Virus record (IMG/VR): IMGVR_UViG_3300031660_000074
Coordinates: 1 to 20,299 of that record
Reading direction: 5' to 3' (one strand)
Origin: a virus
Length of the DNA: 20,299 nucleotides
The notes below the pieces were generated by a model, which worked only from the letters and a program-made list of their open reading frames with translations, had not been told where the DNA came from and searched no databases. Within the stretch, counting starts at the first letter, position 1, and every line of letters begins with the position of its first letter. The translations under genes and the position numbers were made by a program. This document shows positions 9,762-17,387 of the stretch, in pieces.

Positions 9762-10400
9762 TTATACTGATTCAAATACTTTAGCGTGGGCCTCTCCACC
9801 TTGTGCTACACGATGTAAATTTTGATCTGTTTGCCGAACTTTATAGTCGCCCATAGCTAAATCCCAACGTCTATTCACATCAGCTTGATCAAATTCCATC
9901 GCTTTTCTAACATCACCTAAATATTGCTCATTTTGATTTAGGGCCTTATTTTTATTTACTTGCCCCCATATATTTAATCCTAGATTTGCTACATCCATAG
10001 GGTTATCACCTATATAATTACCAATTTTACTTAGCATCCCTGGAGCAGCACCGCCTTCTCTCCTGGGATCCTGCATGCCTCCACCACCCCAGATTTGATT
10101 GAACGGATTGCTTCCGCCATATTGATTACTAGCTAAATTAAAAGATTCTAATCCGTTACTAAATTCATCTGGGCGTAAATCTGATGTACCATCTCCCGTA
10201 AATTCAGTAGGATTCATTCTTCCCCCTATTTTTTTCATTTGATCTTCGGTCCAAGAATATGCTCCCCTAGAATCTGAACCAGATAGTATATTACTCATTC
10301 CACCACCGGGGCCTAATAAATAATTAGGAGGGGCTGAAGGGTATCTTGAACGGGGTAAATTCTTAAAAGCTGATTTTTTGCTATCATATGGTAGTGCCAT
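9762..10400 (-). CDS. Small Gly-rich internal virion protein (N4 gp52 position)
   Basis: 212 aa. A clear AGGAGA ribosome binding site precedes the ATG. The first ~115 residues are low in hydrophobics and rich in Gly, Pro, Asn and Ser (LGPGGGMS, WGGGGMQDPRR), suggesting a flexible segment. Residues about 120-150 contain a mildly hydrophobic stretch (MDVANLGLNIWGQV), followed by a polar helix to the end, rich in Gln, Asn and Arg. This build (flexible head, short amphipathic segment, helical tail) resembles small internal or ejection proteins such as T7 gp14, but I see no diagnostic motif. Its stop is 20 nt from the next start, so it is co-transcribed with the 648-aa gene. Virion role is inferred from the operon position. 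Confidence 0.7.
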   Translation of the reverse strand: MALPYDSKKSAFKNLPRSRYPSAPPNYLLGPGGGMSNILSGSDSRGAYSWTEDQMKKIGGRMNPTEFTGDGTSDLRPDEFSNGLESFNLASNQYGGSNPFNQIWGGGGMQDPRREGGAAPGMLSKIGNYIGDNPMDVANLGLNIWGQVNKNKALNQNEQYLGDVRKAMEFDQADVNRRWDLAMGDYKVRQTDQNLHRVAQGGEAHAKVFESV

Positions 10401-10474
10401 ATATATTCTCCTACTTATAAGTACAGTTGTCGTTTAAAGCTTACTACATGAAGCTTTTAATTGCATTAGATAAA

Positions 10475-13255
10475 TCACTCAAACATTGCATCATATAGAT
10501 CATAAGTAACCTCAGGTGAGGTTACAATGCTCTGTAATGATATATCAACATATCCCAACATTCCTAATATCAACTGATCAGCCTTTATTCCACTAGAATT
10601 ATTACGCATTCTCCACGATGACCGAGTAGCTGCTGCTGTAGACATCCCGTAATTTTCTTGATTAAGAAAATTCTCCATTTCTTTAATCTCTTGTAATTTC
10701 TTCGCTCTATTTCTATTCCAAGCCGTACTTTCTGTTGATAAGACATTAGCAGCTGTTTGAATAGCTGTTGCTTTTAAAGAACTTACACCGCTAAAGGCCT
10801 GTAATCCTAGAGATGCCCATTGTAAAGGAGTGAATGATAACGGACTTTTAAAACTAGTCATGGAATTAAAACTAAATCCAGCAGATGGCATTTCTGTTAT
10901 GGTGACATCACCTATCATATCCCCCATACCATCAAACATAGGGTCACCACCACCACCATCGTAAGTTACATTACCTTCCCACGACATTATAGCAAAACTG
11001 GCTAACATGCCTAAAAGCATCTGTAACATAGGGTCATCTGTTATTTCTGCTATAATTTGCTGAATAAAACTTTGAACTATGAATTTAAAAGCGTAAGTAA
11101 CTAATTTGGTTAATACAAATTTAACAAGAGTTGCAACTCCGCCTGCCGCTGCAACACCGAATGCTTTAATAAAAGCTTTAGTAGTTGCTCCGCCATCTGC
11201 ACCCCAAGTAAAATAAATGATAACAGCAAGAATAATAATTATTACAAGGGCTTCAAAGAAACTCATACCCGCATGTACAATTACTTCATAGTGGGCTATA
11301 TAGATCGATACATGTGCTCCTGCTAAAAATAGTTGAGCTACCTGCGTATGTGATAATCCTTTAACAAATGTATATATAAAGGGGACCATCAAATCCCCTT
11401 TATCCCCTAAATTAAACTTAACAGTTTTAAACCTACCACTATCTCCATCTACTACTCGTAAAGCTCCAATAGGAGCAGCTACGGTATACGCGTCTAACCC
11501 ACTAGGTTTAATACAATAATACGTAATTGACTGTCCTGAAGTAGTCTCCTCGGAAGCTTCTTGAACGTACCTTAATACTCCTGATCCGTTATTTTCATAA
11601 ACTGCATCTGCAGTTAAAAATTTTAACGTACTAGCTGTTCCAGTTGATTCTAATAAACTAGGAGAAGGATCGTTATAAGGTAGCCGAGTAGTTACTTGTA
11701 ACCAATTAGCTGCTTCTGCAGTAGTAGTACCAGGATTTACTGTGCCATTGCCTGCTAAAAATGCAGCTACTTCTGTTAACGTATCTGCTTTATATCCGAC
11801 ATTATACGTACCTTTACCTGATGAGTTATAGTAGTTATACTTTAACAGCCCATCCGCACCGAATTTAGACAGATCGGAATAGTAAATCCCGTTTTCAGTA
11901 CTTCCACTACTAGCATTAATCGTAGCTAATGAAGTATGCGTATATTGAATGTAGTTAAATTGAAAAGCGGCATTATTATCGGCAGTTGTTGTATGTATAT
12001 TGTTAGTAGGTTTTGTATCCGATGAAGCTGTATTATCATAAGTTCCTTGAGTGGTTCCTTGGGCAGGATATAAATTCTCAAACATTGTGTATAGATAAGA
12101 CATTCCAGCCTGAGAGTCATCCCACATGCGTACACCAAAATTCACATACACATTATCTACATCTCCAGCAGCTAATCCAGAGTCAGTCAGAACCCCAGTA
12201 ATAAGCTCATTAGCATCTAAATTCAGAATAGCTAATAGATCTTCAATTTGTTGTTTTTTAGTAGCCCCAAATGTTGTGTAATTTGAATTACTAATTCTTA
12301 ATGGGACAGCAGGAATAGTCTGTAATACTGCATTATCTATATTAATAGGCTCTTCTATAGTATCTAAATCACTATATACTCCTGTTCCTACTTTATATAC
12401 AAATGAGTATTTTCGAGAAGGAAGACTATCTCTATAATAGTCAGACACATAATGTAATTCAGCTGGTTTAGTTGGTACAGTATAAGGCAGGGTTCTTATT
12501 GTTCCAGCTGCATTATACACTTGAACGGTGTAAGTATCAGGAACTGCATTGTATACAACGGTGCCTAAATCAACGGACCATTGTTGATCGGCCTCAAAAG
12601 CATCACTAGTTACAGATTCACTTGTAATATTTACATCAAAATGATTTAAAGAAGGTATTACCTGGAAGGTATCTGCGGCGGGGGTTCCTGCTGTTGTGCT
12701 AGTAGTTGCATTCCCAATACCCATTGTATTGGCCCCTACATTGTATTCTTTATTCTCTTGTAACCAATACTTGATCCAATCAGACTGAGATAGGGCTTTT
12801 AAATATGATGCTTCAGGAGTACACGGTACACCATTAAGTGTTTGTAAAGCGGCAGTTAATTCTGTGTAATTAATAATCAGAATAAAAGAATCAATAGCAG
12901 GGAACCCTTCAAAGTAGTTCCCATCCTCTATGAAATCCATAAATTCTTTTATATTTCCTTTTAAGCTCCGAAATGTAAGATTATATATTAAGGTACTAGA
13001 AAGATCTTTATCCGACAATATAGATTGAAGGATGGATTGCGCTATAGGATTTTTCTTATCTACGTCACCGAAAAGGGGGTAGTTACGAACTTCATAATAT
13101 TCAACAGTTTGGGTGCCCCCGGTATCATACCCAAGGAGCACCATAATTAGCAGAATTACCGTTTCAACTATTTGAACGATTGCTTCAACTATACCGACAA
13201 TAACATCAACAATAACGTTAATGATTGAGCTTATGGCACTTGCAATAAATCCCAT
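10475..13255 (-). CDS. Large virion protein with hydrophobic N-terminus and internal membrane-like segments (N4 gp53 position)
   Basis: 926 aa. Residues 2-42 are an almost unbroken Ile/Val-rich hydrophobic segment (IINVIVDVIVGIVEAIVQIV), spaced like an amphipathic or membrane-inserting helix with acidic residues every 4-7 positions. Residues about 200-630 are Thr/Ser/Gly/Asn/Tyr-rich and look beta-structured. A second hydrophobic block (about 650-760) includes EALVIIIILAVIIYFTW at 668-684 and several further Val/Leu/Phe-rich helices. The last 150 residues are Met/Ser-rich and then helical (WNRNRAKKLQEIKEMENFL). It starts six nt after the stop of the 174-aa gene without a good ribosome binding site, so re-initiation is likely. 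It could be a tail or ejection protein that inserts in the host envelope. No enzyme motif recognised. Confidence 0.75.
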   Translation of the reverse strand: MGFIASAISSIINVIVDVIVGIVEAIVQIVETVILLIMVLLGYDTGGTQTVEYYEVRNYPLFGDVDKKNPIAQSILQSILSDKDLSSTLIYNLTFRSLKGNIKEFMDFIEDGNYFEGFPAIDSFILIINYTELTAALQTLNGVPCTPEASYLKALSQSDWIKYWLQENKEYNVGANTMGIGNATTSTTAGTPAADTFQVIPSLNHFDVNITSESVTSDAFEADQQWSVDLGTVVYNAVPDTYTVQVYNAAGTIRTLPYTVPTKPAELHYVSDYYRDSLPSRKYSFVYKVGTGVYSDLDTIEEPINIDNAVLQTIPAVPLRISNSNYTTFGATKKQQIEDLLAILNLDANELITGVLTDSGLAAGDVDNVYVNFGVRMWDDSQAGMSYLYTMFENLYPAQGTTQGTYDNTASSDTKPTNNIHTTTADNNAAFQFNYIQYTHTSLATINASSGSTENGIYYSDLSKFGADGLLKYNYYNSSGKGTYNVGYKADTLTEVAAFLAGNGTVNPGTTTAEAANWLQVTTRLPYNDPSPSLLESTGTASTLKFLTADAVYENNGSGVLRYVQEASEETTSGQSITYYCIKPSGLDAYTVAAPIGALRVVDGDSGRFKTVKFNLGDKGDLMVPFIYTFVKGLSHTQVAQLFLAGAHVSIYIAHYEVIVHAGMSFFEALVIIIILAVIIYFTWGADGGATTKAFIKAFGVAAAGGVATLVKFVLTKLVTYAFKFIVQSFIQQIIAEITDDPMLQMLLGMLASFAIMSWEGNVTYDGGGGDPMFDGMGDMIGDVTITEMPSAGFSFNSMTSFKSPLSFTPLQWASLGLQAFSGVSSLKATAIQTAANVLSTESTAWNRNRAKKLQEIKEMENFLNQENYGMSTAAATRSSWRMRNNSSGIKADQLILGMLGYVDISLQSIVTSPEVTYDLYDAMFE

Positions 13256-13261
13256 GGGAGA

Positions 13262-13786
13262 TTACCCAGTCGGTTCAGCATTAGTAATCTGGGTATTTAT
13301 ATTACCTGTACCAGTTACATTAAGTGCCGTTACGCCAGTAGAGGCTACACCAGCGGTAGATATATTAACAGCCCATGCATCTAATAATGTTTTAAGATAT
13401 TTTTGATCTGCATTCCATTGAAATCCTTTAGCTTGCTCAGTAGAAAGATTATTTGCCCTTCCTGCTACAGAAGTAGTTGTAGGAGCAGCTTTAGTTGATT
13501 TCTCGGTTTGAGCAAATTCAGTAATCTCTTTCTGAAATAGCAAAGACTCTTCAGCATTACCTTTTTGAACACCTATTGTGAATGCCACAGCTTGTTGTAC
13601 TGTTGCTTGCATAGCTGTTAAATAAACTGTTGCATAATCACTGCCAGTAATTCGACCAAGATTAAACTGCGCAGCCATGTGCGCATTCACAGTTTCCATC
13701 ATATCATCGAATACGCCTGAACCTGTTACTACATTGGCATCACTCGTAGCAACACTGGCAGTTAAATTAGCAATAGTAATCGCCAT
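13262..13786 (-). CDS. Small conserved virion structural protein (N4 gp54 position)
   Basis: 174 aa. The start overlaps the stop of the upstream gene (TAATG), with AGGGGAT as ribosome binding site. Residues 22-70 carry a pattern I associate with small virion proteins of large podoviruses: G-VFDDMMETVNAHM followed by GRITGSDYATVYLTAMQ. That block is helical with an aromatic turn; the middle is helical and polar; residues 142-174 are Thr/Val/Gly/Asn-rich and probably beta. No signal peptide and no cysteines. Position between the gp55-like and gp53-like genes suggests a head-tail connector, decoration or tail component. The family link is from memory of similar sequences and the exact role is unknown. 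Confidence 0.75.
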   Translation of the reverse strand: MAITIANLTASVATSDANVVTGSGVFDDMMETVNAHMAAQFNLGRITGSDYATVYLTAMQATVQQAVAFTIGVQKGNAEESLLFQKEITEFAQTEKSTKAAPTTTSVAGRANNLSTEQAKGFQWNADQKYLKTLLDAWAVNISTAGVASTGVTALNVTGTGNINTQITNAEPTG

Positions 13787-14412
13787 TAGTTATCCCCTAT
13801 ATGGAATGATGGGTTAGCTGCTTGAGACGCAGTAAGCCGATCCATTTCCGCTGGTGTTAAAGGATCTAAAATCCGTACATTGAATTTCTTAGTAATGTAA
13901 GGTTCTAATTGTTTTTCGCCATTAGGCATAGTAACCGTTTTAAATTTCTGCATTTCAGCGTGTTCAATTTGTTGAAGGATAATATTTGGAACATGCCATC
14001 CTTCTTCATTATTGAAGGGAACAAATTTCTTAACCATTTGACCTTTATTAATTCCAGAAGCACCTACAGTAAATATAAGTCCTGGATACGCAGTCATAAG
14101 AGGATCATTTGGAGTAACAACAACTCTAACTAATTTCATAGCTGATTGCTGTGGAGATAACTCAAAGTGTTTTGATGCGGCTTCGATAGCTGCATTACTT
14201 GCATCTGGTAATCCGTCTTTATAAGGACGGTCTTTAACTGACACTTCAGCAGGTACTTCTTGAGTTACTGTTGTTGGATTTTCACGAACATCAGCTAGCA
14301 ATTCAGATAATTTAGCTAGGCCAGTTTTATGATGGACCTGAACTCCGTAATCTTTTAATTCTTGTTTAACTTCCTCGATGGTCATTTCCTTAATGGGCGT
14401 TACTACTTGCAT
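13786..14412 (-). CDS. Virion protein with N-terminal HeH/SAP-like helix pair (N4 gp55 position)
   Basis: 208 aa, preceded by a full anti-SD match TAAGGAGG four bases before ATG, the strongest ribosome binding site in the window. Residues 10-42 (MTIEEVKQELKDYGVQV...GLAKLSELLADV) fit the helix-extended-helix pattern of HeH/LEM/SAP-like domains, which often bind nucleic acid or mark phage structural proteins. A short Pro/Val/Glu linker follows. Residues 90-160 form a conserved-looking core (MKLVRVVVTPNDPLMTAYPGL; GQMVKKFVPFNNEEGWHVP) that is beta-rich, and the end (DPLTPAEMDRLTASQAA) is a helix. It is the first gene after the capsid gene and its hairpin, and its stop overlaps the next start. 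Likely a virion or connector protein; the function of the core is unknown to me. Confidence 0.75.
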   Translation of the reverse strand: MQVVTPIKEMTIEEVKQELKDYGVQVHHKTGLAKLSELLADVRENPTTVTQEVPAEVSVKDRPYKDGLPDASNAAIEAASKHFELSPQQSAMKLVRVVVTPNDPLMTAYPGLIFTVGASGINKGQMVKKFVPFNNEEGWHVPNIILQQIEHAEMQKFKTVTMPNGEKQLEPYITKKFNVRILDPLTPAEMDRLTASQAANPSFHIGDN

Positions 14413-14416
14413 AATT

Positions 14417-14424
14417 CCTCCTTA
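14417..14424 (-). promoter_or_regulatory. Strong Shine-Dalgarno of the 208-aa gene
   Basis: Minus-strand TAAGGAGG is a full match to the 16S anti-SD, four nt (AATT) before ATG at 14412. It stands out because most genes here use weaker sites or coupling, and it lies just past the post-capsid hairpin, where fresh ribosome loading would be needed. Confidence 0.85.
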
Positions 14425-14437
14425 TTTAAGATAGTCC

Positions 14438-14459
14438 CCCAAGGGCTAACGCCCTTGGG
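14438..14459 (-). terminator. GC-rich hairpin after the capsid gene, without U-tract
   Basis: Perfect 9-bp inverted repeat (CCCAAGGGC, loop of four, GCCCTTGGG) in the 66-nt gap after the capsid stop. On the minus strand it is followed by GGACTATCTTAAATAAGG, with no run of U, so it is not a canonical intrinsic terminator. It could be a weak attenuator or an mRNA 3'-end protector that lets capsid mRNA outlast the downstream message. The repeat is certain; the function is inferred. Confidence 0.55.
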
Positions 14460-14478
14460 TGACAGGTAAACACTACAA

Positions 14479-15822
14479 CTATACAGCTGCCAAGGCAGTC
14501 CAGATAATACCTAGACGTTCTGGGCGAAGTGCCATAAAGCCATAATACCATTTGATAGAGTAGAATCCTACCTCACCATATGGGTCATCCAAAGAAGCAA
14601 TTTCTTTACCAGGCTTCTTATGGTTGATGTTGAATTTTACACTTTTACCATCTGTTTGAAAACCGATAGTAGTGAAAGCACCATCACCAACAACCAACAT
14701 TGGGTAGATATCTGCACCATTATCGCCAGTACCTGCAGTATCAGAAGCAGATGCACCACCGTTTTCAGTGAATTGCATCTCTGGTACTACAACAATGCGG
14801 AACTGATCAATAGATCCAATTTCACCATTCATGATGTTGCTAGAATCAGCATACTTTTCAACAGATACGAAAGCAGCTGCACTATGCAAGTCAGTCATAG
14901 CTCTTAGTACTGGGATCAATTCAGAACCCACATACATGATACGTCCACCATTAATGGTTTTAGTATCAACCATTCGAGAACCAGAAATAACCTTCGTTTG
15001 CTTAGGGGTCTTATTGTTATCCAAAGCAATAGAAAGATTCATCAGATCCGTGTAAGTAACAACTTCATCAACAGCTAGCTTCAAAGCTGTTCTAGCAGCT
15101 GCCGTTCCAGAGCCAGCAAGAGCAGCACCAGTAGGAGCAGTAGAACAATAGTAAGAAGTACCTGTACCAGTAGCCGTAGTAATAAGATCTGCCTGAAGCT
15201 CCGCTTCAGTCAGCTCATTGGCACCAACAAGTGCTTCCTCAGTGATGTGTGAGAGCAAGTCTGCATCAGAATCGAAATCCAGTGATTCTTGAGTATACTC
15301 AGTAAAAAAACCACGTTTAAGCAAATCACCTTCAACTTGAGTACGTGTGAAACCAACTCGGTTAACTCGACCACCATTTTCACGGAGAGTCGGGATTTTA
15401 GATTTAATCGTACCGGTATCTTTAGAAGACCCGTACAAGTTCTGGTCATTAAGACCAATTTCGCCAAGAGCACCAGCAGCGGTTACAGCAGCAGCTCTAT
15501 TTGCAGCAGTAGAACTTTGCAGTACGCCAGCAGCGTTCCAAGCAGAGTATGTACCAGCTGTCAATGCAGTACCTGCAGCATCAATTCCCTGATCACCCGT
15601 GTTTAGTACATCAAGCAATGGAACGTATACGTCTTGCTTAATTTTCTTACCCATATTCTTAGGCATTGCACGTACATCAGCCAAAGGCATGAAATACTGT
15701 TTATCCCGTACAGAAATAAGGGCCTTTTTAAAGTAGTAATCAGTTCTTGCCTGTGCACCTATATCTGATCCAGTCCCACTAGCCGTGCTAGAAGGAGCAT
15801 TATACATATTCTCGTTAGCCAT
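14479..15822 (-). CDS. Major capsid protein, N4 gp56 family
   Basis: 447 aa, ATG with AGGA seven bases upstream. It forms the head shell. The C-terminal half carries the family's typical blocks: GGRIMYVGSELIPVLRAM (292-309), VEKYADSSNIMNGEIGSID (321-339) followed by FRIVVVPEMQF, then IYPMLVVGD (372-380), and the end block KKPGKEIASLDDPYGEVGFY (402-421) followed by SIKWYYGFMALRPERLGII. This is an HK97-type shell protein in a family with no obvious cleaved prodomain. Residues about 83-125 (Ala/Thr/Gly-rich) and 215-245 (Thr/Gly/Ala-rich) look like surface insertions. Its codons look less AT-biased than its neighbours', as expected for the most abundant protein. It follows the scaffold gene by 36 nt and is followed by a strong hairpin. 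Confidence 0.95.
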   Translation of the reverse strand: MANENMYNAPSSTASGTGSDIGAQARTDYYFKKALISVRDKQYFMPLADVRAMPKNMGKKIKQDVYVPLLDVLNTGDQGIDAAGTALTAGTYSAWNAAGVLQSSTAANRAAAVTAAGALGEIGLNDQNLYGSSKDTGTIKSKIPTLRENGGRVNRVGFTRTQVEGDLLKRGFFTEYTQESLDFDSDADLLSHITEEALVGANELTEAELQADLITTATGTGTSYYCSTAPTGAALAGSGTAAARTALKLAVDEVVTYTDLMNLSIALDNNKTPKQTKVISGSRMVDTKTINGGRIMYVGSELIPVLRAMTDLHSAAAFVSVEKYADSSNIMNGEIGSIDQFRIVVVPEMQFTENGGASASDTAGTGDNGADIYPMLVVGDGAFTTIGFQTDGKSVKFNINHKKPGKEIASLDDPYGEVGFYSIKWYYGFMALRPERLGIIWTALAAV

Positions 15823-15844
15823 GATATTATCCTATTGCTTAGTA

Positions 15845-15850
15845 ATTATA
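15845..15850 (-). promoter_or_regulatory. Possible -10 element (TATAAT) before the capsid gene
   Basis: A perfect TATAAT sits on the minus strand in the 36-nt gap before the capsid start. N4 late genes are known to be read by host sigma-70 RNA polymerase, so a promoter here would make sense. However, no TTGACA-like -35 is visible at 16-18 nt spacing and there is no extended TG, and the region is AT-rich anyway. Confidence 0.25.
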
Positions 15851-15858
15851 AATAACAG

Positions 15859-17019
15859 CTAAGCATACTTCTTCATAAAGTCATCATCTGATAAGCCTAA
15901 AAACTCGCTTTCCGGTGGAGCTTTATTAGAAGCTGTTTGCTTAACTGGTGCTGCTGCTTTTCGTTTTTTATCACGATCAACATCAGCTTGTTTAAGTTCA
16001 GAGTTACTTGATACTACAGGAGCTTCAGTCGGATTAGATGGAGCGTTAGCAAACATATTATTTTTGTGCATAGTTTCAGCAGTTTGCCGATATGCTTCAA
16101 CATCCGGAATATTCTTTAATTTTCCTAAAATCCGGTCTTGTTGTAATTTAGCGTTAATTTGATCAAATACACCATTAAGCATATGTTCATTAACTATAGA
16201 AATTATTTCAGGTTGATCTGAAATAGTAGTTCTACTTTCTGCATCCCATTCTTTAGTTAAAACATCAATTGTTTTACTAAAGGTTGCAGTGCCTTTGATC
16301 TCATCTAATATACGATCCAAATTATATTCTTTATCTGTAACTGAATAGTTAGTTGGTTCGTAGTTTACTGGAGCATCTTTATCAATATCTAAAGGATCTA
16401 CGGTACTTTCTTTAATCAGCTTAGCGATAGCTTGTGGATCCTTTTTAGATAGATCAATTAAATGATTTAACTTAGCTTCATCTAATAGCTCATTGTTTTC
16501 TAACATCTTAATGAGTTTTAAATTAGGCTTTAATTGCCCCATCTTTTTTTGATAATTGGCCCCCATTTGCATAAGACGCACAATATCTTTAGGATCTTTC
16601 ACTTGCATATCTACACCATTGGCTTTGAAAGGCGCAGAAATCTCTTTAAAAGCACTTTCGTAATTGAACTCTGGAGTTTCCTGGGTATCCCCATTTGTGT
16701 CAGTCGAGTCTTTCTTACTAGTATCAAGAGATTCTGTTGTATTACTATCAATAGATTTTTCTGGCTCCGTTTGAGTATCCCCGAACGGTTGGCGTACTTG
16801 ATCTGTAGTAGTGTCAACTTCAGTTTGCTCCTGTGCTTCACTTACCTCTTCAGTAGAGGCTTCTTCACTATCATCAGTTTGATCTGATGCGTTAGTTTCT
16901 TCAATAACTGCGGTATCTTCAGCAGTTTCGGTAGTTTGGTCAGATTCTTCATTTAAGAATTCAGCAGGATCTTTAGCTAAGAATTCTGCATCCGTTAGCC
17001 CTAAAGCAGTATTAGTCAT
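15859..17019 (-). CDS. Scaffold-like protein (N4 gp57 position)
   Basis: 386 aa. Residues 20-118 are very acidic and disordered (Glu/Asp/Thr/Ser/Gln-rich). Residues 120-210 form a helical core with DPKDIVRLMQMGANYQKKM and KPNLKLIKMLENNELLDEAK, a pattern seen in phage scaffold-type proteins; 230-325 is further helix; 326-370 is a second disordered, basic stretch. A short motif appears at both ends: LGLTDAEFLAKD near the N-terminus and LGLSDDDFMKKYA at the C-terminus. The gene lies just before the capsid gene, the usual place for a scaffold, and its ATG overlaps the previous stop (ATGA). In N4-like annotations the gp57 homologue is often labelled tape measure protein; acid disorder, length and position favour scaffold here. 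Confidence 0.75.
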   Translation of the reverse strand: MTNTALGLTDAEFLAKDPAEFLNEESDQTTETAEDTAVIEETNASDQTDDSEEASTEEVSEAQEQTEVDTTTDQVRQPFGDTQTEPEKSIDSNTTESLDTSKKDSTDTNGDTQETPEFNYESAFKEISAPFKANGVDMQVKDPKDIVRLMQMGANYQKKMGQLKPNLKLIKMLENNELLDEAKLNHLIDLSKKDPQAIAKLIKESTVDPLDIDKDAPVNYEPTNYSVTDKEYNLDRILDEIKGTATFSKTIDVLTKEWDAESRTTISDQPEIISIVNEHMLNGVFDQINAKLQQDRILGKLKNIPDVEAYRQTAETMHKNNMFANAPSNPTEAPVVSSNSELKQADVDRDKKRKAAAPVKQTASNKAPPESEFLGLSDDDFMKKYA

Positions 17020-17351
17020 TTAGTTATCCCTTCCGCTAAGATTTCTTCACGAGTTTGTTCGTGTTCACCAAGTGCGGTATCCATCTCACTGCCTCGTCGC
17101 ATGACTGCTTCAAGGAAGTTAGCTAAGGCTCCAATGCCATACTGCATGTTATCAATGAGCTTCATTTGATCAACAGTAAGATTAGAACTTTTAGCCATAA
17201 CTAATCTAGCGGCTTCTTCTTTAAAGTAGCCTTCTTCAATAACGTCTTTAAAATGCTTACTATCCATCAGTTTAATGCAGTTATCTCTCAGTGCACGTAT
17301 TCTTCGAGCAGCATCAATCTGAATTTCAACTTGTTCTAGTTCTGTAGTCAT
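17016..17351 (-). CDS. Small helical virion / head protein (N4 gp58 position)
   Basis: 111 aa with AAGGAAT four bases before ATG. Entirely helical: a long amphipathic N-terminal helix (VEIQIDAARRIRALRDN), then DSKHFKDVIEEGYFKEEAARLVMA, and a C-terminal GIGALANFLEAVMRRGSEM. This heptad-like pattern with 'F-VI-EGYF-EEA-RLV' is familiar from small coil-containing proteins found between portal and scaffold genes in many large tailed phages; their function is not settled. The stop overlaps the scaffold start by four nt, suggesting coupled and perhaps equal translation. It may be a portal-scaffold adaptor or a capsid assembly helper, which is inference. Confidence 0.75.
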   Translation of the reverse strand: MTTELEQVEIQIDAARRIRALRDNCIKLMDSKHFKDVIEEGYFKEEAARLVMAKSSNLTVDQMKLIDNMQYGIGALANFLEAVMRRGSEMDTALGEHEQTREEILAEGITK

Positions 17352-17387
17352 GTCATTCCTTATGATTAGTTAATATAAACATACTCC

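Noticed and set aside
10412-10423. Perfect 12-bp palindrome TACTTATAAGTA before the 212-aa gene
   Set aside because: Short, AT-rich and single copy in the window; an operator cannot be supported.
10436-10457. Hairpin AAAGCTT / AAGCTTT between the 926-aa and 212-aa genes
   Set aside because: Seven mostly A-T pairs, no U-tract; too weak to call a terminator.
15837-15864. Inverted repeat GCTTAG / CTAAGC around the TATAAT before the capsid gene
   Set aside because: Only six base pairs with a 16-nt loop; expected by chance in AT-rich DNA.
16534-16887. Plus-strand open frame of 117 codons
   Set aside because: Antisense to the acidic part of the scaffold-like gene; no ribosome binding site and a composition unlike the real genes.
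17353-17382. Nine-codon ORF between portal and 111-aa genes
   Set aside because: The GGAG is only one base from its ATG, too close for normal initiation, and there is no sign of coding constraint.
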